Origin: Streptococcus infantis | GTDB lineage: Bacteria; Bacillota; Bacilli; Lactobacillales; Streptococcaceae | Assembly: GCF_000963255.1 (NCBI RefSeq) | Contig: NZ_JYOV01000009.1 | Span: 38,231-102,230 of the forward strand | Reading direction: 5' to 3' | Length of the DNA: 64,000 bases | Shown: piece by piece, positions 39,886 to 48,509 of the stretch | Numbering within the stretch: position 1 is the stretch's first letter | Layout: every line of letters starts with the position of its first letter | The notes under the pieces: generated by a model | Told to the model about the DNA's origin: nothing | The model's database searches: none | Seen by the model: only the letters and a program-made list of their open reading frames with translations | Translations under genes and position numbers: made by a program

Positions 39886-40983
39886 ATGAAAAAAGTTGCC
39901 ATTGTAGGAGCAGGAATTGTAGGGGCAACAGCTGCCTACTATCTCTCTAAGGAAGCAGATGTCGAAGTAACTGTCTTTGATCATGGGTACGGACAAGCTA
40001 CCAAGGCAGCGGCAGGAATCATCAGTCCTTGGTTCTCTAAACGACGTAATAAAGCTTGGTACAAGATGGCTCGCCTAGGAGCAGACTTTTATGTAGATTT
40101 ATTAGCTGATTTAGAAAAAACTGGTCAAAAGGTTGATTTCTACCAGCGCTCAGGAGTCTTACTTCTCAAAAAAGATGATTCCAAGCTCGAGGAACTCTAT
40201 GACTTAGCCTTGCAACGTAGAGATGAATCTCCCTTAATCGGCGAATTAGCCATTTTGGACCAAGCTGCTGCAAGCAGTCTATTCCCTGGATTAGTGGGAT
40301 TTGAAAGATTACTCTATGCTTCTGGTGGCGCTCGAGTAGACGGACAACTCCTAGTCAGTCGTTTACTGGAAGCCAGTCAAGTGAAGGTCGTAAAGCAAGA
40401 GGTCAGTCTAAAACCCTTAGCATCGGGTTATCAAATAGACAATCAAAAGTTTGACCAAGTTATCTTGTCCACAGGAGCTTGGCTTGGACACATTTTGGAG
40501 CCTTTAGGCTATGAGGTGGATGTTCGCCCTCAAAAAGGTCAACTTAGAGATTACCAAGTGAAACAAGACATGGCAAGCTATTCTGTAGTTATGCCTGAAG
40601 GGGAGTGGGATTTGATTCCATTTCCAGGTGGGAAGTTGTCTCTAGGAGCTACTCATGAAAATGATATGGGATTTGACCTAACAGTTGATGAAAATTTGCT
40701 CCAACAAATGGCTGAGGCGGCGAGTCCATTTTATCCAGCCCTGGTTGAGGCAATTTTATCTGGAGAACGTGTGGGGATTCGTGCTTATACAAGTGATTTC
40801 TCTCCATTTTTCGGACAGGTTCCAAACTTATCAGGAGTCTATACAGCAAGTGGTCTAGGATCTTCAGGATTAACGACTGGTCCTATTATCGGTTATCATC
40901 TAGCTCAAATGCTTCAAGGGAGAAGTGGTGTATTAGATCCAGCAGATTATCCGACTGAAAGATACATTAAAAAGAAACAATAG
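39886..40983 (+). CDS. FAD-dependent oxidoreductase (DAO/DadA family)
   Basis: A 365-residue flavoprotein of the D-amino-acid/glycine oxidase superfamily. The dinucleotide fold begins at residue 4 (VAIVGAGIVGATAAYYLS), AAAGIISPWFSKRR lies at the flavin, VILSTGAWLG is the second FAD segment, and LGSSGLTTGPIIG is the C-terminal contact. The substrate cannot be inferred. It follows the Nif3-like gene by 16 bp in what appears to be one operon. Confidence 0.88.
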   Translation: MKKVAIVGAGIVGATAAYYLSKEADVEVTVFDHGYGQATKAAAGIISPWFSKRRNKAWYKMARLGADFYVDLLADLEKTGQKVDFYQRSGVLLLKKDDSKLEELYDLALQRRDESPLIGELAILDQAAASSLFPGLVGFERLLYASGGARVDGQLLVSRLLEASQVKVVKQEVSLKPLASGYQIDNQKFDQVILSTGAWLGHILEPLGYEVDVRPQKGQLRDYQVKQDMASYSVVMPEGEWDLIPFPGGKLSLGATHENDMGFDLTVDENLLQQMAEAASPFYPALVEAILSGERVGIRAYTSDFSPFFGQVPNLSGVYTASGLGSSGLTTGPIIGYHLAQMLQGRSGVLDPADYPTERYIKKKQ

Positions 40984-41045
40984 TAAATCTTTTACTTAGA
41001 TTTTACGATAGTGTTAGGAAAGTAAATGACTTTCCCTATCAAAAA

Positions 41046-41054
41046 TGGTAAAAT
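41046..41054 (+). promoter_or_regulatory. Possible extended -10 promoter of galE
   Basis: TGGTAAAAT lies 32 bp before the galE ATG. A 7-bp hairpin (GGAAAGT/ACTTTCC) lies just upstream and may end the preceding transcript, although no T-run follows. Confidence 0.5.
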
Positions 41055-41086
41055 GAAAAAAATAATCCAAGAATTGAGGAAATAAA

Positions 41087-42106
41087 ATGCAAGAAAAAAT
41101 TCTGGTAACAGGTGGAGCAGGTTTTATCGGAACTCACACTGTCATTGAACTAGTTCAAGCTGGACACCAAGTAGTTGTCGTGGATAATTTGGTCAATAGT
41201 AGTCGTAAAAGTCTTGAAGTAGTCGAAAGAATCACAGGCGTAGAAATTCCTTTCTACGAAGCAGATATTCGTGATACAGATACACTTCGTGATATTTTCA
41301 AACATGAAGAACCAACAGGTGTGATTCATTTTGCTGGTTTGAAAGCTGTAGGGGAATCTACACGTATCCCACTAGCCTACTATGATAACAATATCGCTGG
41401 AACTGTCAGTCTCTTGAAAGTTATGGAAGAGACTAACTGTAAGAATATCATCTTCAGCTCTTCAGCAACTGTTTATGGAGATCCTCATACAGTCCCAATC
41501 TTAGAAGATTTCCCTCTTTCAGCTACTAACCCTTATGGTCGTACCAAGCTAATGCTTGAAGAAATCTTGACAGATATCTATAAAGCCGATTCAGAATGGA
41601 ACGTTGTGTTGCTTCGTTATTTCAACCCAATTGGAGCACATAAGAGCGGTGATTTGGGTGAAAATCCAAACGGTATTCCAAATAACCTTCTTCCATATGT
41701 GACACAAGTCGCAGTTGGTAAGTTGGAACAAGTTCAAGTATTTGGGGATGACTACGATACTGAAGATGGAACAGGTGTACGTGACTATATCCACGTTGTT
41801 GACCTAGCAAAAGGACATGTTGCAGCCCTTAAGAAGCTTCAAAAAGGTTCAGGTCTAAACATATACAACCTTGGTACAGGAAAAGGTTACTCTGTGCTTG
41901 AAATTATCCAAAATATGGAAAAAGCAGTCGGACGTCCTATTCCATACCGTATTGTTGAACGTCGCCCGGGTGATATCGCAGCTTGCTACTCAGATCCAGC
42001 AAAGGCTAAGGAAGAGCTAGGATGGGAAGCAGAACTTGGTATTACAGAGATGTGTGAAGACGCATGGCGTTGGCAAAGCAAGCATCCAAATGGATTTGAA
42101 GACTAA
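41087..42106 (+). CDS. galE: UDP-glucose 4-epimerase
   Basis: Interconverts UDP-glucose and UDP-galactose for the Leloir pathway and surface glycans (339 residues). It is a short-chain dehydrogenase/reductase with NAD motif VTGGAGFIGTHT, SSSATVYG with the catalytic Ser/Thr, and YGRTK with catalytic Tyr and Lys. The C-terminal substrate domain includes ERRPGDIAACYSDP. A GAGGAAATAAA site precedes the ATG. The GT2 gene follows after 1 bp, so co-expression is likely. Released galactose from the BgaA-type enzyme could feed this step, by inference only. Confidence 0.95.
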   Translation: MQEKILVTGGAGFIGTHTVIELVQAGHQVVVVDNLVNSSRKSLEVVERITGVEIPFYEADIRDTDTLRDIFKHEEPTGVIHFAGLKAVGESTRIPLAYYDNNIAGTVSLLKVMEETNCKNIIFSSSATVYGDPHTVPILEDFPLSATNPYGRTKLMLEEILTDIYKADSEWNVVLLRYFNPIGAHKSGDLGENPNGIPNNLLPYVTQVAVGKLEQVQVFGDDYDTEDGTGVRDYIHVVDLAKGHVAALKKLQKGSGLNIYNLGTGKGYSVLEIIQNMEKAVGRPIPYRIVERRPGDIAACYSDPAKAKEELGWEAELGITEMCEDAWRWQSKHPNGFED

Positions 42107-42107
42107 G

Positions 42108-43037
42108 ATGATGATTTCAATCATAGTCCCATGCTTAAACGAAGAGGAAGTACTTCCTCTTTTTTATCAAACTCTTGAAGCACTGATCCCAGATTTGGGA
42201 ACAGAAATCGAATACATTTTTGTAGATGATGGTTCGACTGATAAGACTTTGGATCTTTTAAAGGTTTATCGAGAGAAAAATCCTGCAGTACATTATATCT
42301 CTTTCTCGCGTAATTTTGGGAAGGAAGCAGCCTTATATGCAGGTTTACAACAAGCTAGAGGAGATTTGGTGGTAGTTATGGATGCAGACCTTCAGGATCC
42401 ACCAAGACTCTTGCTTGAGATGAAGGAACTACTAGATCAGAATCCGGATTTGGACTGCGTTGGAACACGCAGAACCAGTCGAGAAGGAGAACCTTTTTTA
42501 CGTAGTTTCTGCGCCGATCTTTTTTATCGTTTTATGCAAAAAATTAGCCCAGTAGCTCTTCCATCGGGTGTTCGTGATTTTCGGATGATGAGAAGATCAG
42601 TTGTGGATGCAGTGTTAGAATTGACAGAATACAATCGCTTTTCCAAAGGACTCTTTGCCTGGGTTGGTTTCCGTACTCACTATTTAGAATACCCTAATGT
42701 TGAAAGGCAGGCAGGTAAGACAAGTTGGAGTTTTAGACAACTCTTTTTCTACTCTATTGAAGGGATTGTGAATTTTTCAGATTTTCCTTTGATATTAGCT
42801 TTTGTTGCTGGTCTTTCGTCGTGTTTTCTGGCTTTAGTGATGACATTGTTTGTAGTTGTCCGTACTCTCGTACTGGGCAATCCAACTTCTGGTTGGACCT
42901 CTCTGATGGCTGTCATTCTATTTCTTGGTGGTGTCCAATTATTGACGATTGGGATTCTCGGAAAATATATCAGTAAAATTTATATGGAAACGAAAAAAAG
43001 ACCCCTCTATCTGATAAAAGAACAGAGTGAGTCATGA
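42108..43037 (+). CDS. GT2 family glycosyltransferase (GtrB/DPM1-like)
   Basis: A 309-residue membrane glycosyltransferase that likely moves a sugar from a nucleotide to undecaprenyl phosphate for surface polymer decoration. The GT-A domain has SIIVPCLNEEE, FVDDGSTDKT, the DXD-like VVMDADLQDPP and the acceptor loop RMMRRSVVDA. Two C-terminal transmembrane helices (about 230-290) precede a basic tail. The start is ATG 42108 or 42111; the ribosome binding site is weak, which suggests coupling to galE, ending 1 bp before. Confidence 0.88.
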   Translation: MMISIIVPCLNEEEVLPLFYQTLEALIPDLGTEIEYIFVDDGSTDKTLDLLKVYREKNPAVHYISFSRNFGKEAALYAGLQQARGDLVVVMDADLQDPPRLLLEMKELLDQNPDLDCVGTRRTSREGEPFLRSFCADLFYRFMQKISPVALPSGVRDFRMMRRSVVDAVLELTEYNRFSKGLFAWVGFRTHYLEYPNVERQAGKTSWSFRQLFFYSIEGIVNFSDFPLILAFVAGLSSCFLALVMTLFVVVRTLVLGNPTSGWTSLMAVILFLGGVQLLTIGILGKYISKIYMETKKRPLYLIKEQSES

Positions 43038-43142
43038 TAAGATTTACTAAAAATAAGTCCTTCAAAAGACTATAATTTTCTGGAAAAATATGCTAAACTA
43101 GAGGAAGTGGGATTTGGAAATCGAATCGCCACTGATGACAAA

Positions 43143-43340
43143 TTAATCTTTGATGAGCGCGCGAGTGGGACACTGTTTCACAGCTTCCAGTAGCTCTTCA
43201 CTAGCTGGGATGTCTCTCTCTAGTAGATTAGGATCATCATAGAAACGCACAATACCATTATCATGGTAATCAAATAAATCAGAATAGGTTTGGCATAGCC
43301 CACAGGCAATGCATCGTTCAGGTATAAGTGTGATTTTCAT
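43143..43340 (-). CDS. Ferredoxin, single [4Fe-4S] type
   Basis: A 65-residue electron carrier. The cluster ligands are CIACGLC near residues 10-16 and a distant Cys in CPTRAL near the C-terminus. The acidic middle is normal for the family. I chose the ATG at 43340 (MKITLIPERC). There is no ribosome binding site: the start codon is 6 nt from the predicted -10. It lies divergent to the LysM-type protein gene. Redox partner unknown. Confidence 0.9.
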   Translation of the reverse strand: MKITLIPERCIACGLCQTYSDLFDYHDNGIVRFYDDPNLLERDIPASEELLEAVKQCPTRALIKD

Positions 43341-43346
43341 ATTTAT

Positions 43347-43375
43347 ATTGTAATAAGAAATTAGAAAAAAAACAA
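43347..43375 (-). promoter_or_regulatory. Promoter of the ferredoxin gene
   Basis: On the minus strand TTGTTT, 17 bp, then TACAAT, ending 6 nt before the ATG. A TGTAAT overlaps it on the plus strand and may serve the divergent gene. Confidence 0.6.
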
Positions 43376-43385
43376 GGAGTAAGGT

Positions 43386-43874
43386 ATGGAAAAGGAACCA
43401 TGGCAAGAAGATATTTACGATATCGAGGAAAGTCGTTCGGAACGCAGAAGCAGAGGAAATAAGGAATCAGGAGTAGGAGCTAATCGTATTTTAACGATTT
43501 TGGCTTGTATTTTCTTTGTTATCGTTGTCGGAATGATTGCTATTCTAATCTACCTGTCATCTGGTGGAAGTGATCGTACGGCAGCCTTGAAAGATTTTCA
43601 TGATTCTTCTGCGCCTAAGGTAGAGGAAGTATCTTCAACATCTTCAAGTAGTTCAGTTGAAGCATCAAGTTCTGAAGCAGAATCAACTTCTTCAAGTAGT
43701 TCAGAGAAACATACAAATGCTGAAGGAACCATTACTGTCCTTGCAGGTGAAGGTGAGGCAGCTATTGCAGCTAGAGCAGGCATTTCTATTGCTCAACTTG
43801 AAGCCTTGAACCCTGGTCATATGTCTTCAGGTACTTGGTTTGCAAATCCTGGTGATGTCCTTAAGACAAGATAG
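43386..43874 (+). CDS. Single-pass membrane protein with LysM-like C-terminus (SAG1386/EF1546 type)
   Basis: A 162-residue protein. An acidic and basic cytoplasmic N-terminus of about 35 residues is followed by one membrane helix (about 37-58), a Ser-rich linker ([17 protein letters not shown]), and a C-terminal domain with the LysM pattern ([22 protein letters not shown]). The layout suggests it binds peptidoglycan from the membrane. CAAGGAGTAAGGT precedes the ATG. It lies 8 bp before cmk and is probably co-transcribed. Confidence 0.85.
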   Translation: MEKEPWQEDIYDIEESRSERRSRGNKESGVGANRILTILACIFFVIVVGMIAILIYLSSGGSDRTAALKDFHDSSAPKVEEVSSTSSSSSVEASSSEAESTSSSSSEKHTNAEGTITVLAGEGEAAIAARAGISIAQLEALNPGHMSSGTWFANPGDVLKTR

Positions 43875-43882
43875 GAGTTAGA

Positions 43883-44554
43883 ATGAAAACAATTCAGATT
43901 GCCATTGATGGACCAGCATCCAGTGGGAAGAGTACAGTAGCTAAGATTATCGCTAAGGACTTTGGATATACCTACTTGGATACAGGTGCCATGTATCGTG
44001 CTGCGACTTACATCGCTTTGAACAACCAAGTAAGTCCAGAAGAGTCTTCTCGACTTCTTGAATTATTGGAACAATATCCGATTAGCTTTGGTCGTGCTGA
44101 AACAGGAGAACAGCTTGTTTTTGTTGGAGACGTTGATGTTACCAATCCAATCCGTGAAAATGAAGTAACCAATGCTGTATCTGCTTTTGCAGCCATTCCA
44201 GCTATTCGTGAAAAATTGGTAGCCCTTCAGCAAGAAATTGCCCAACAAGGCGGAATCGTCATGGATGGTCGAGATATTGGTACAGTGGTCTTGCCTAAGG
44301 CTGAATTGAAGATTTTTCTTGTTGCTTCAGTGGATGAACGTGCAGAACGACGTTATAAGGAAAATCTTTCAAAGGGAATCGAAACAGATTTGGAAACTTT
44401 GAAAGAAGAGATTGCTGCGCGTGATTATAAAGATAGTCATCGTGAAACTTCTCCTCTTAAGCAGGCAGATGATGCAATCTATCTGGACACGACAGGACTA
44501 AGTATTTTAGAAGTTGTCGAAAAAATTAAATCAGAAGCAGTCAAACATTTTTAA
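43883..44554 (+). CDS. cmk: Cytidylate kinase
   Basis: Phosphorylates CMP and dCMP to the diphosphates (223 residues). The P-loop is [13 protein letters not shown] at the start; [13 protein letters not shown] binds [12 protein letters not shown] and the lid segment AERRYKEN follow, and [11 protein letters not shown] lines the active site. The inserted NMP-binding domain is of the long bacterial type. AGGAG precedes the ATG. Confidence 0.96.
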   Translation: MKTIQIAIDGPASSGKSTVAKIIAKDFGYTYLDTGAMYRAATYIALNNQVSPEESSRLLELLEQYPISFGRAETGEQLVFVGDVDVTNPIRENEVTNAVSAFAAIPAIREKLVALQQEIAQQGGIVMDGRDIGTVVLPKAELKIFLVASVDERAERRYKENLSKGIETDLETLKEEIAARDYKDSHRETSPLKQADDAIYLDTTGLSILEVVEKIKSEAVKHF

Positions 44555-44564
44555 TTGAAATTTT

Positions 44565-44601
44565 AACCGATTTACCACGATAGTGGTGAGTCGGTTTTTT
44601 A
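44565..44601 (+). terminator. Terminator after cmk
   Basis: AACCGATTTACCAC pairs with GTGGTGAGTCGGTT around a GATA loop, followed by a T run. Confidence 0.88.
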
Positions 44602-44606
44602 GCAAT

Positions 44607-44635
44607 TTGTCAAATTTTTAATTTTAAGGTATAAT
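44607..44635 (+). promoter_or_regulatory. Promoter of the yjdM/phnA-like gene
   Basis: TTGTCA, 17 bp, then TATAAT. The ATG lies 58 bp beyond. Confidence 0.8.
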
Positions 44636-44692
44636 AGTCTTTGTTAACGAAAATTTGACAATCAAACCATCATGAAAATAGAAGGAGATAAA

Positions 44693-45031
44693 ATGAACAA
44701 TCTACCAAATTGCCCAAAATGTAATTCAGAATATGTCTATGAAGATGGAGCCTTACTAGTCTGCCCAGAGTGTGCTTATGAATGGAATCCTGCTGAGCAA
44801 GCTGAGGTTGAAGAAGGCCTTGTTGCTATCGACGCTAATGGAAATAAATTGGCTGACGGTGATACAGTAACCTTGATCAAAGACCTTAAGGTAAAAGGTG
44901 CTCCAAAAGACCTTAAGCAAGGGACACGTGTTAAAAATATCCGTATTGTTGAAGGTGACCACAACATCGATTGTAAGATTGATGGATTTGGTGCTATGAA
45001 ATTAAAATCAGAATTTGTTAAAAAGATCTAA
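44693..45031 (+). CDS. YjdM/PhnA-family zinc-ribbon protein
   Basis: A 112-residue cytosolic protein. The N-terminal zinc ribbon has two knuckles (CPKC and CPEC); an SH3-like C-terminal domain follows ([16 protein letters not shown]). The 'PhnA' name is historical and comes from a locus near phosphonate genes; this family is not known to cleave phosphonates. I chose ATG 44693, 6 nt after AAGGAG; an in-frame ATG at 44672 lies above that site. It lies 2 bp before the Pr6Pr gene. Confidence 0.9.
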   Translation: MNNLPNCPKCNSEYVYEDGALLVCPECAYEWNPAEQAEVEEGLVAIDANGNKLADGDTVTLIKDLKVKGAPKDLKQGTRVKNIRIVEGDHNIDCKIDGFGAMKLKSEFVKKI

Positions 45032-45033
45032 TC

Positions 45034-45666
45034 ATGACTGCTTGGAATAAAATAATTTTTTTCAGTCGCTCTTTCATGTTTTTAGCAGCATTTACAGGCG
45101 TCTATCTGGAAATTACCAAACGTGGTGGTTTAGGGATGTTGCTTTACTATACAGTCCTTTCCAACCTCTTGGTGATGATTTTTACGGGTTATCTTTTATG
45201 GAAGATGAGACGTGAGGGTGACCATTGGCAAAGTTCAAGTCTTTTGCGACTCAAGGGTGGTATCACCATGAGTATCATGATTACCTGTGTCATCTATCAT
45301 TTCATGTTGGCTCCCTTGACAAAAGATTTTTACCGTTTGGAAAACTTCCTTTGCCATTATATCGTACCCCTCTGGTTTCTAGTTGATACCATCATTTTTG
45401 ATAAGAGTCGTCAATATAAGTGGTTTGATCCTATTGTATGGACAGTTTTACCACTGCTCTATATGGGATTTGCAATCTTAAACGGCTTTGTTCTAAAGAT
45501 GGACGTTCCTAACGCTAAGGATAGTCCCTTCCCTTATTTCTTCTTGAATGCCAATAAATATGGTTGGGGATTTGTCTTTAGATGGGCAGCCATTATCTTT
45601 GTTGCCTATATGGTTTCAGGATATCTGTTTTATCTTGTGAAAAGTATTAAAAAAACTAAGAAATAA
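45034..45666 (+). CDS. Pr6Pr (FAR-17a/AIG1-like) membrane protein
   Basis: A 210-residue protein with six hydrophobic segments and a basic C-terminus. Conserved polar residues within the membrane (YYTVLSNLL and FLCHYIVPLWFLVD) match the pattern of the AIG1/ADTRP family, whose human members are Thr/His-dependent lipid hydrolases; the Thr and His here may be equivalent. No bacterial function is established. Two bp after the zinc-ribbon gene, so translation is probably coupled. Confidence 0.8.
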   Translation: MTAWNKIIFFSRSFMFLAAFTGVYLEITKRGGLGMLLYYTVLSNLLVMIFTGYLLWKMRREGDHWQSSSLLRLKGGITMSIMITCVIYHFMLAPLTKDFYRLENFLCHYIVPLWFLVDTIIFDKSRQYKWFDPIVWTVLPLLYMGFAILNGFVLKMDVPNAKDSPFPYFFLNANKYGWGFVFRWAAIIFVAYMVSGYLFYLVKSIKKTKK

Positions 45667-45697
45667 AAGTACCCCTATGTGGGTGCTTTTTTTGTGA
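45666..45697 (+). terminator. Terminator after the Pr6Pr gene
   Basis: AGTACCC pairs with GGGTGCT (one G-U), followed by seven T. Confidence 0.8.
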
Positions 45698-45804
45698 TAG
45701 AAATAATTGTACCCGGACAAATTGATTTATTTTATCTTGTCCTCGAGTCATTAATATCTTAAAATAAACATGTAGCTACCAATACAACTATTGAGGAAGA
45801 GAAA

Positions 45805-46680
45805 ATGACTGAAAATCGTTATGAATTAAATAAAAATTTGGCACAGATGCTTAAAGGTGGCGTCATCATGGATGTTCAAAATCCTGAACAAGCAAGAATT
45901 GCAGAGGCTGCAGGTGCAGCAGCGGTTATGGCCTTGGAGCGAATCCCAGCGGATATTCGTGCAGCTGGTGGTGTCTCTCGCATGAGCGACCCAAAGATGA
46001 TCAAGGAAATCCAAGAAGCAGTCAGTATTCCAGTTATGGCCAAGGTTCGAATTGGGCATTTTGTTGAAGCACAGATTTTGGAAGCCATCGAGATTGACTA
46101 TATCGATGAAAGTGAGGTGTTATCTCCAGCTGACGATCGTTTCCATGTGGATAAGAAAGAATTCCAAGTTCCTTTTGTTTGCGGTGCAAAAGATCTAGGA
46201 GAAGCCTTGCGTCGTATCGCTGAAGGAGCTTCAATGATTCGAACAAAAGGGGAACCTGGAACAGGAGATATCGTTCAGGCAGTCCGCCATATGCGCATGA
46301 TGAATCAAGAAATTCGTCGCATCCAAAATCTCCGTGAAGATGAACTCTATGTCGCAGCAAAAGAACTCCAAGTTCCGGTAGAATTAGTTCAATACGTCCA
46401 CGAACATGGGAAATTACCAGTTGTCAACTTTGCAGCTGGAGGAGTTGCAACACCAGCAGATGCTGCTCTCATGATGCAGCTAGGTGCAGAAGGTGTCTTT
46501 GTTGGTTCAGGAATTTTCAAGTCAGGTGATCCTGTCAAACGTGCAGCAGCTATTGTTAAGGCTGTTACGAATTATCAAAATCCTCAAATTCTAGCTCAAA
46601 TCTCAGAAGATTTGGGAGAAGCCATGGTTGGTATCAATGAGAATGAAATCCAAATTCTCATGGCTGAGCGAGGAAAATAG
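45805..46680 (+). CDS. pdxS: Pyridoxal 5'-phosphate synthase lyase subunit PdxS
   Basis: Makes PLP from ribose 5-phosphate, glyceraldehyde 3-phosphate and ammonia delivered by PdxT. It has 291 residues in one TIM barrel that assembles as a dodecamer. The catalytic lysines lie in MAKVRIGHF and RTKGEPGTG; the phosphate loop is [34 protein letters not shown] site precedes the ATG. pdxT begins at the base after its stop codon. Confidence 0.97.
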   Translation: MTENRYELNKNLAQMLKGGVIMDVQNPEQARIAEAAGAAAVMALERIPADIRAAGGVSRMSDPKMIKEIQEAVSIPVMAKVRIGHFVEAQILEAIEIDYIDESEVLSPADDRFHVDKKEFQVPFVCGAKDLGEALRRIAEGASMIRTKGEPGTGDIVQAVRHMRMMNQEIRRIQNLREDELYVAAKELQVPVELVQYVHEHGKLPVVNFAAGGVATPADAALMMQLGAEGVFVGSGIFKSGDPVKRAAAIVKAVTNYQNPQILAQISEDLGEAMVGINENEIQILMAERGK

Positions 46681-47253
46681 ATGAAAATTGGAATATTGGC
46701 CTTGCAAGGCGCCTTTGTAGAGCATGAGAAAGTCCTTGCCAAACTAGGAGTAGAAAGTATTGAACTGCGAAATCTAGAAGATTTTCAGCAGCATCAGAGT
46801 ACTCTGTCAGGATTGATTTTACCTGGCGGTGAGTCAACAGCTATGGGAAAACTCCTACGTGACCAGCAGATGCTACTTCCTCTAAGAGAAGCTATTCTCA
46901 ATGGCTTACCAGTCTTTGGAACTTGTGCCGGTTTGATTTTGCTAGCGAGTCAAATCACTTCTCAAGAGGAAAGTCATCTGGCGACTATGGATATAGTAGT
47001 TGAGCGCAATGCCTATGGACGTCAGCTAGGAAGCTTTTATACCGAAGCAGAATGTAAGGGTGTTGGCAAAATTCCCATGACCTTTATCCGTGGACCTATT
47101 ATTAGTGAAGTTGGTAAGGGTGTTGATGTTCTGGCAGTAGTGAATCATCAAATCGTTGCAGCTCAAGAAAATAATATGCTAGTGACTTCCTTTCATCCTG
47201 AATTGACAAATGATCTTCGCTTGCATCAATACTTTATCAACATGTGCAAATAA
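46681..47253 (+). CDS. pdxT: Pyridoxal 5'-phosphate synthase glutaminase subunit PdxT
   Basis: A class I glutamine amidotransferase of 190 residues that supplies ammonia to PdxS. The triad is visible: nucleophile Cys in [10 protein letters not shown], and His and Glu in SFHPEL. LPGGEST forms the oxyanion site. It abuts pdxS with no gap, the conserved two-gene operon. Confidence 0.97.
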   Translation: MKIGILALQGAFVEHEKVLAKLGVESIELRNLEDFQQHQSTLSGLILPGGESTAMGKLLRDQQMLLPLREAILNGLPVFGTCAGLILLASQITSQEESHLATMDIVVERNAYGRQLGSFYTEAECKGVGKIPMTFIRGPIISEVGKGVDVLAVVNHQIVAAQENNMLVTSFHPELTNDLRLHQYFINMCK

Positions 47254-47286
47254 AAATAGGTCGGGATTTTCCCGGCCTATTTTTAC
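47252..47286. terminator. Bidirectional terminator between pdxT and trhA
   Basis: AATAGGTCGGG pairs with CCCGGCCTATT, with A before and T after; the two genes converge on it. Confidence 0.85.
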
Positions 47287-47930
47287 ATGTAATAAACAAT
47301 GGCAATGTATTGGAGAGCAGAAGCTGCTAGGATGAAGAGATGCCAGATCATGTGGAAGTATGGTTTCTTCTTAGCGTAAAATCCAGCACCAACTGTATAG
47401 CAAAGACCACCTGATACCATAAGAGTCCAAAAGATTGGATTTGTTTGACTGATGATTGCTGGTAGGATAGCCACAACTAACCAACCCATGATTAAGTAGA
47501 GAATTAGACTAAATTTTTCATTGACTTTTTTGGCAAAGATTTTATAAAGAATACCAAAAATAGTTGTTCCCCACTGGATAGCAATAATCAGGTAACCAAA
47601 CCAGTTATTCATCAAGGTCAAAACGACAGGAGTATAAGAACCTGCAATCGCAACATAAATCATGGAATGGTCGATAATGCGCAAGACATACTTATGAGTG
47701 GAACCATAAGCCATAGAATGATAGATGGTCGATGAAAGGAACATGAGAAAGAGGCTAATAACGAAAATCGACACACCAATCGATGATAAAAATCCATGAG
47801 CTTCATAACTATATGTCGATGAGATAGGGAGCAAAATCAGCATGATAAGTGCCCCTACAGCATGGGTGACACTGTTTGCTATTTCTTCTCCAAAACTAAG
47901 GCGTTTACTGAGTTTAAAACTAGTATTCAT
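47283..47930 (-). CDS. trhA: TrhA/hemolysin III-type PAQR membrane protein
   Basis: A seven-helix membrane protein of 215 residues in the hemolysin III/PAQR family. The family's zinc-site residues are seen: SSTIYHSM, RIIDHSMIYVAIAGSYTP and the late HMIWHLFILAAS. Family members have been tied to membrane fluidity and energy balance in Bacillus; cytolysis is doubtful. I chose ATG 47930 (MNTSFKLSKR), 6 nt after AGGAGG. It overlaps the DUF1836 gene by 11 bp and must be co-transcribed with it. Confidence 0.9.
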   Translation of the reverse strand: MNTSFKLSKRLSFGEEIANSVTHAVGALIMLILLPISSTYSYEAHGFLSSIGVSIFVISLFLMFLSSTIYHSMAYGSTHKYVLRIIDHSMIYVAIAGSYTPVVLTLMNNWFGYLIIAIQWGTTIFGILYKIFAKKVNEKFSLILYLIMGWLVVAILPAIISQTNPIFWTLMVSGGLCYTVGAGFYAKKKPYFHMIWHLFILAASALQYIAIVYYM

Positions 47931-48375
47931 TTGTTTCCTCCTCTTCATTTTCTGTATAGACTAGTGCTAGTGTTTGATGATAAAGTTTGACCGTTTGACA
48001 GCTTGCTTGAATGATTGGATTAGCTGGGTCTAGGTCTTCATTCATATAGTCCACAAAAGCATTGTAAAGTTCTTGTGAGTTAGTCTCTGTGTGTAGGGTG
48101 TTTAGGGTTTGAGCAATTTCCTGGATTGAAAAAACAGACTTGAGCGTTGTGATAGCAATCAATCGGGCGATTTGTTTGCGTTGGTATTTTTTCTTTTCAG
48201 GTTTGGTGATATAGCCGTGTTTGACATAGTTGTTCACCATTGATGCAGTTAAACCTTTCTCTTTAGCAAGAGAAATAGGGGAACAAACTTTATTTACATA
48301 AAGTAGGACCTGATCCAAATAGAGATCAATGTTTGGAATTTCGTCCCATTCTGGGTAGGAAAAAGTAGATTTCAT
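47920..48375 (-). CDS. DUF1836 protein, probable MerR-like helix-turn-helix regulator
   Basis: A 151-residue protein. The region LYVNKVCSP...KGLTASMVNNYVKHGYITKP is laid out like a winged helix-turn-helix of the MerR type, followed by a helical domain (FSIQEIAQTLNTLH). No effector site is seen. I chose ATG 48375, 7 nt after AGGAG; a TTG two codons upstream is unlikely. A 17-bp palindrome at its promoter is a possible operator. It overlaps trhA, so it may control that gene. Confidence 0.85.
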   Translation of the reverse strand: MKSTFSYPEWDEIPNIDLYLDQVLLYVNKVCSPISLAKEKGLTASMVNNYVKHGYITKPEKKKYQRKQIARLIAITTLKSVFSIQEIAQTLNTLHTETNSQELYNAFVDYMNEDLDPANPIIQASCQTVKLYHQTLALVYTENEEEETNEY

Positions 48376-48392
48376 TTCCAACTCCTGTTTAT

Positions 48393-48409
48393 CTAGTTTT
48401 GATAACTAG
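48393..48409. promoter_or_regulatory. Palindrome CTAGTT-N5-AACTAG, candidate operator
   Basis: A perfect 6-bp inverted repeat directly downstream of the -10 box of the DUF1836-trhA promoter, covering the predicted transcription start. The position suits a repressor site. Confidence 0.5.
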
Positions 48410-48438
48410 ATTATAAAATAATAGAAATAAAAAGTCAA
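48410..48438 (-). promoter_or_regulatory. Promoter of DUF1836-trhA
   Basis: On the minus strand TTGACT, 17 bp, then a perfect TATAAT. Confidence 0.85.
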
Positions 48439-48509
48439 GTTTTAACTGCTTGTAGAAAGCCTTAAATTATGCTATGATGAGAGAAACTAGTCAGAAAAGA
48501 GGAGATAAG

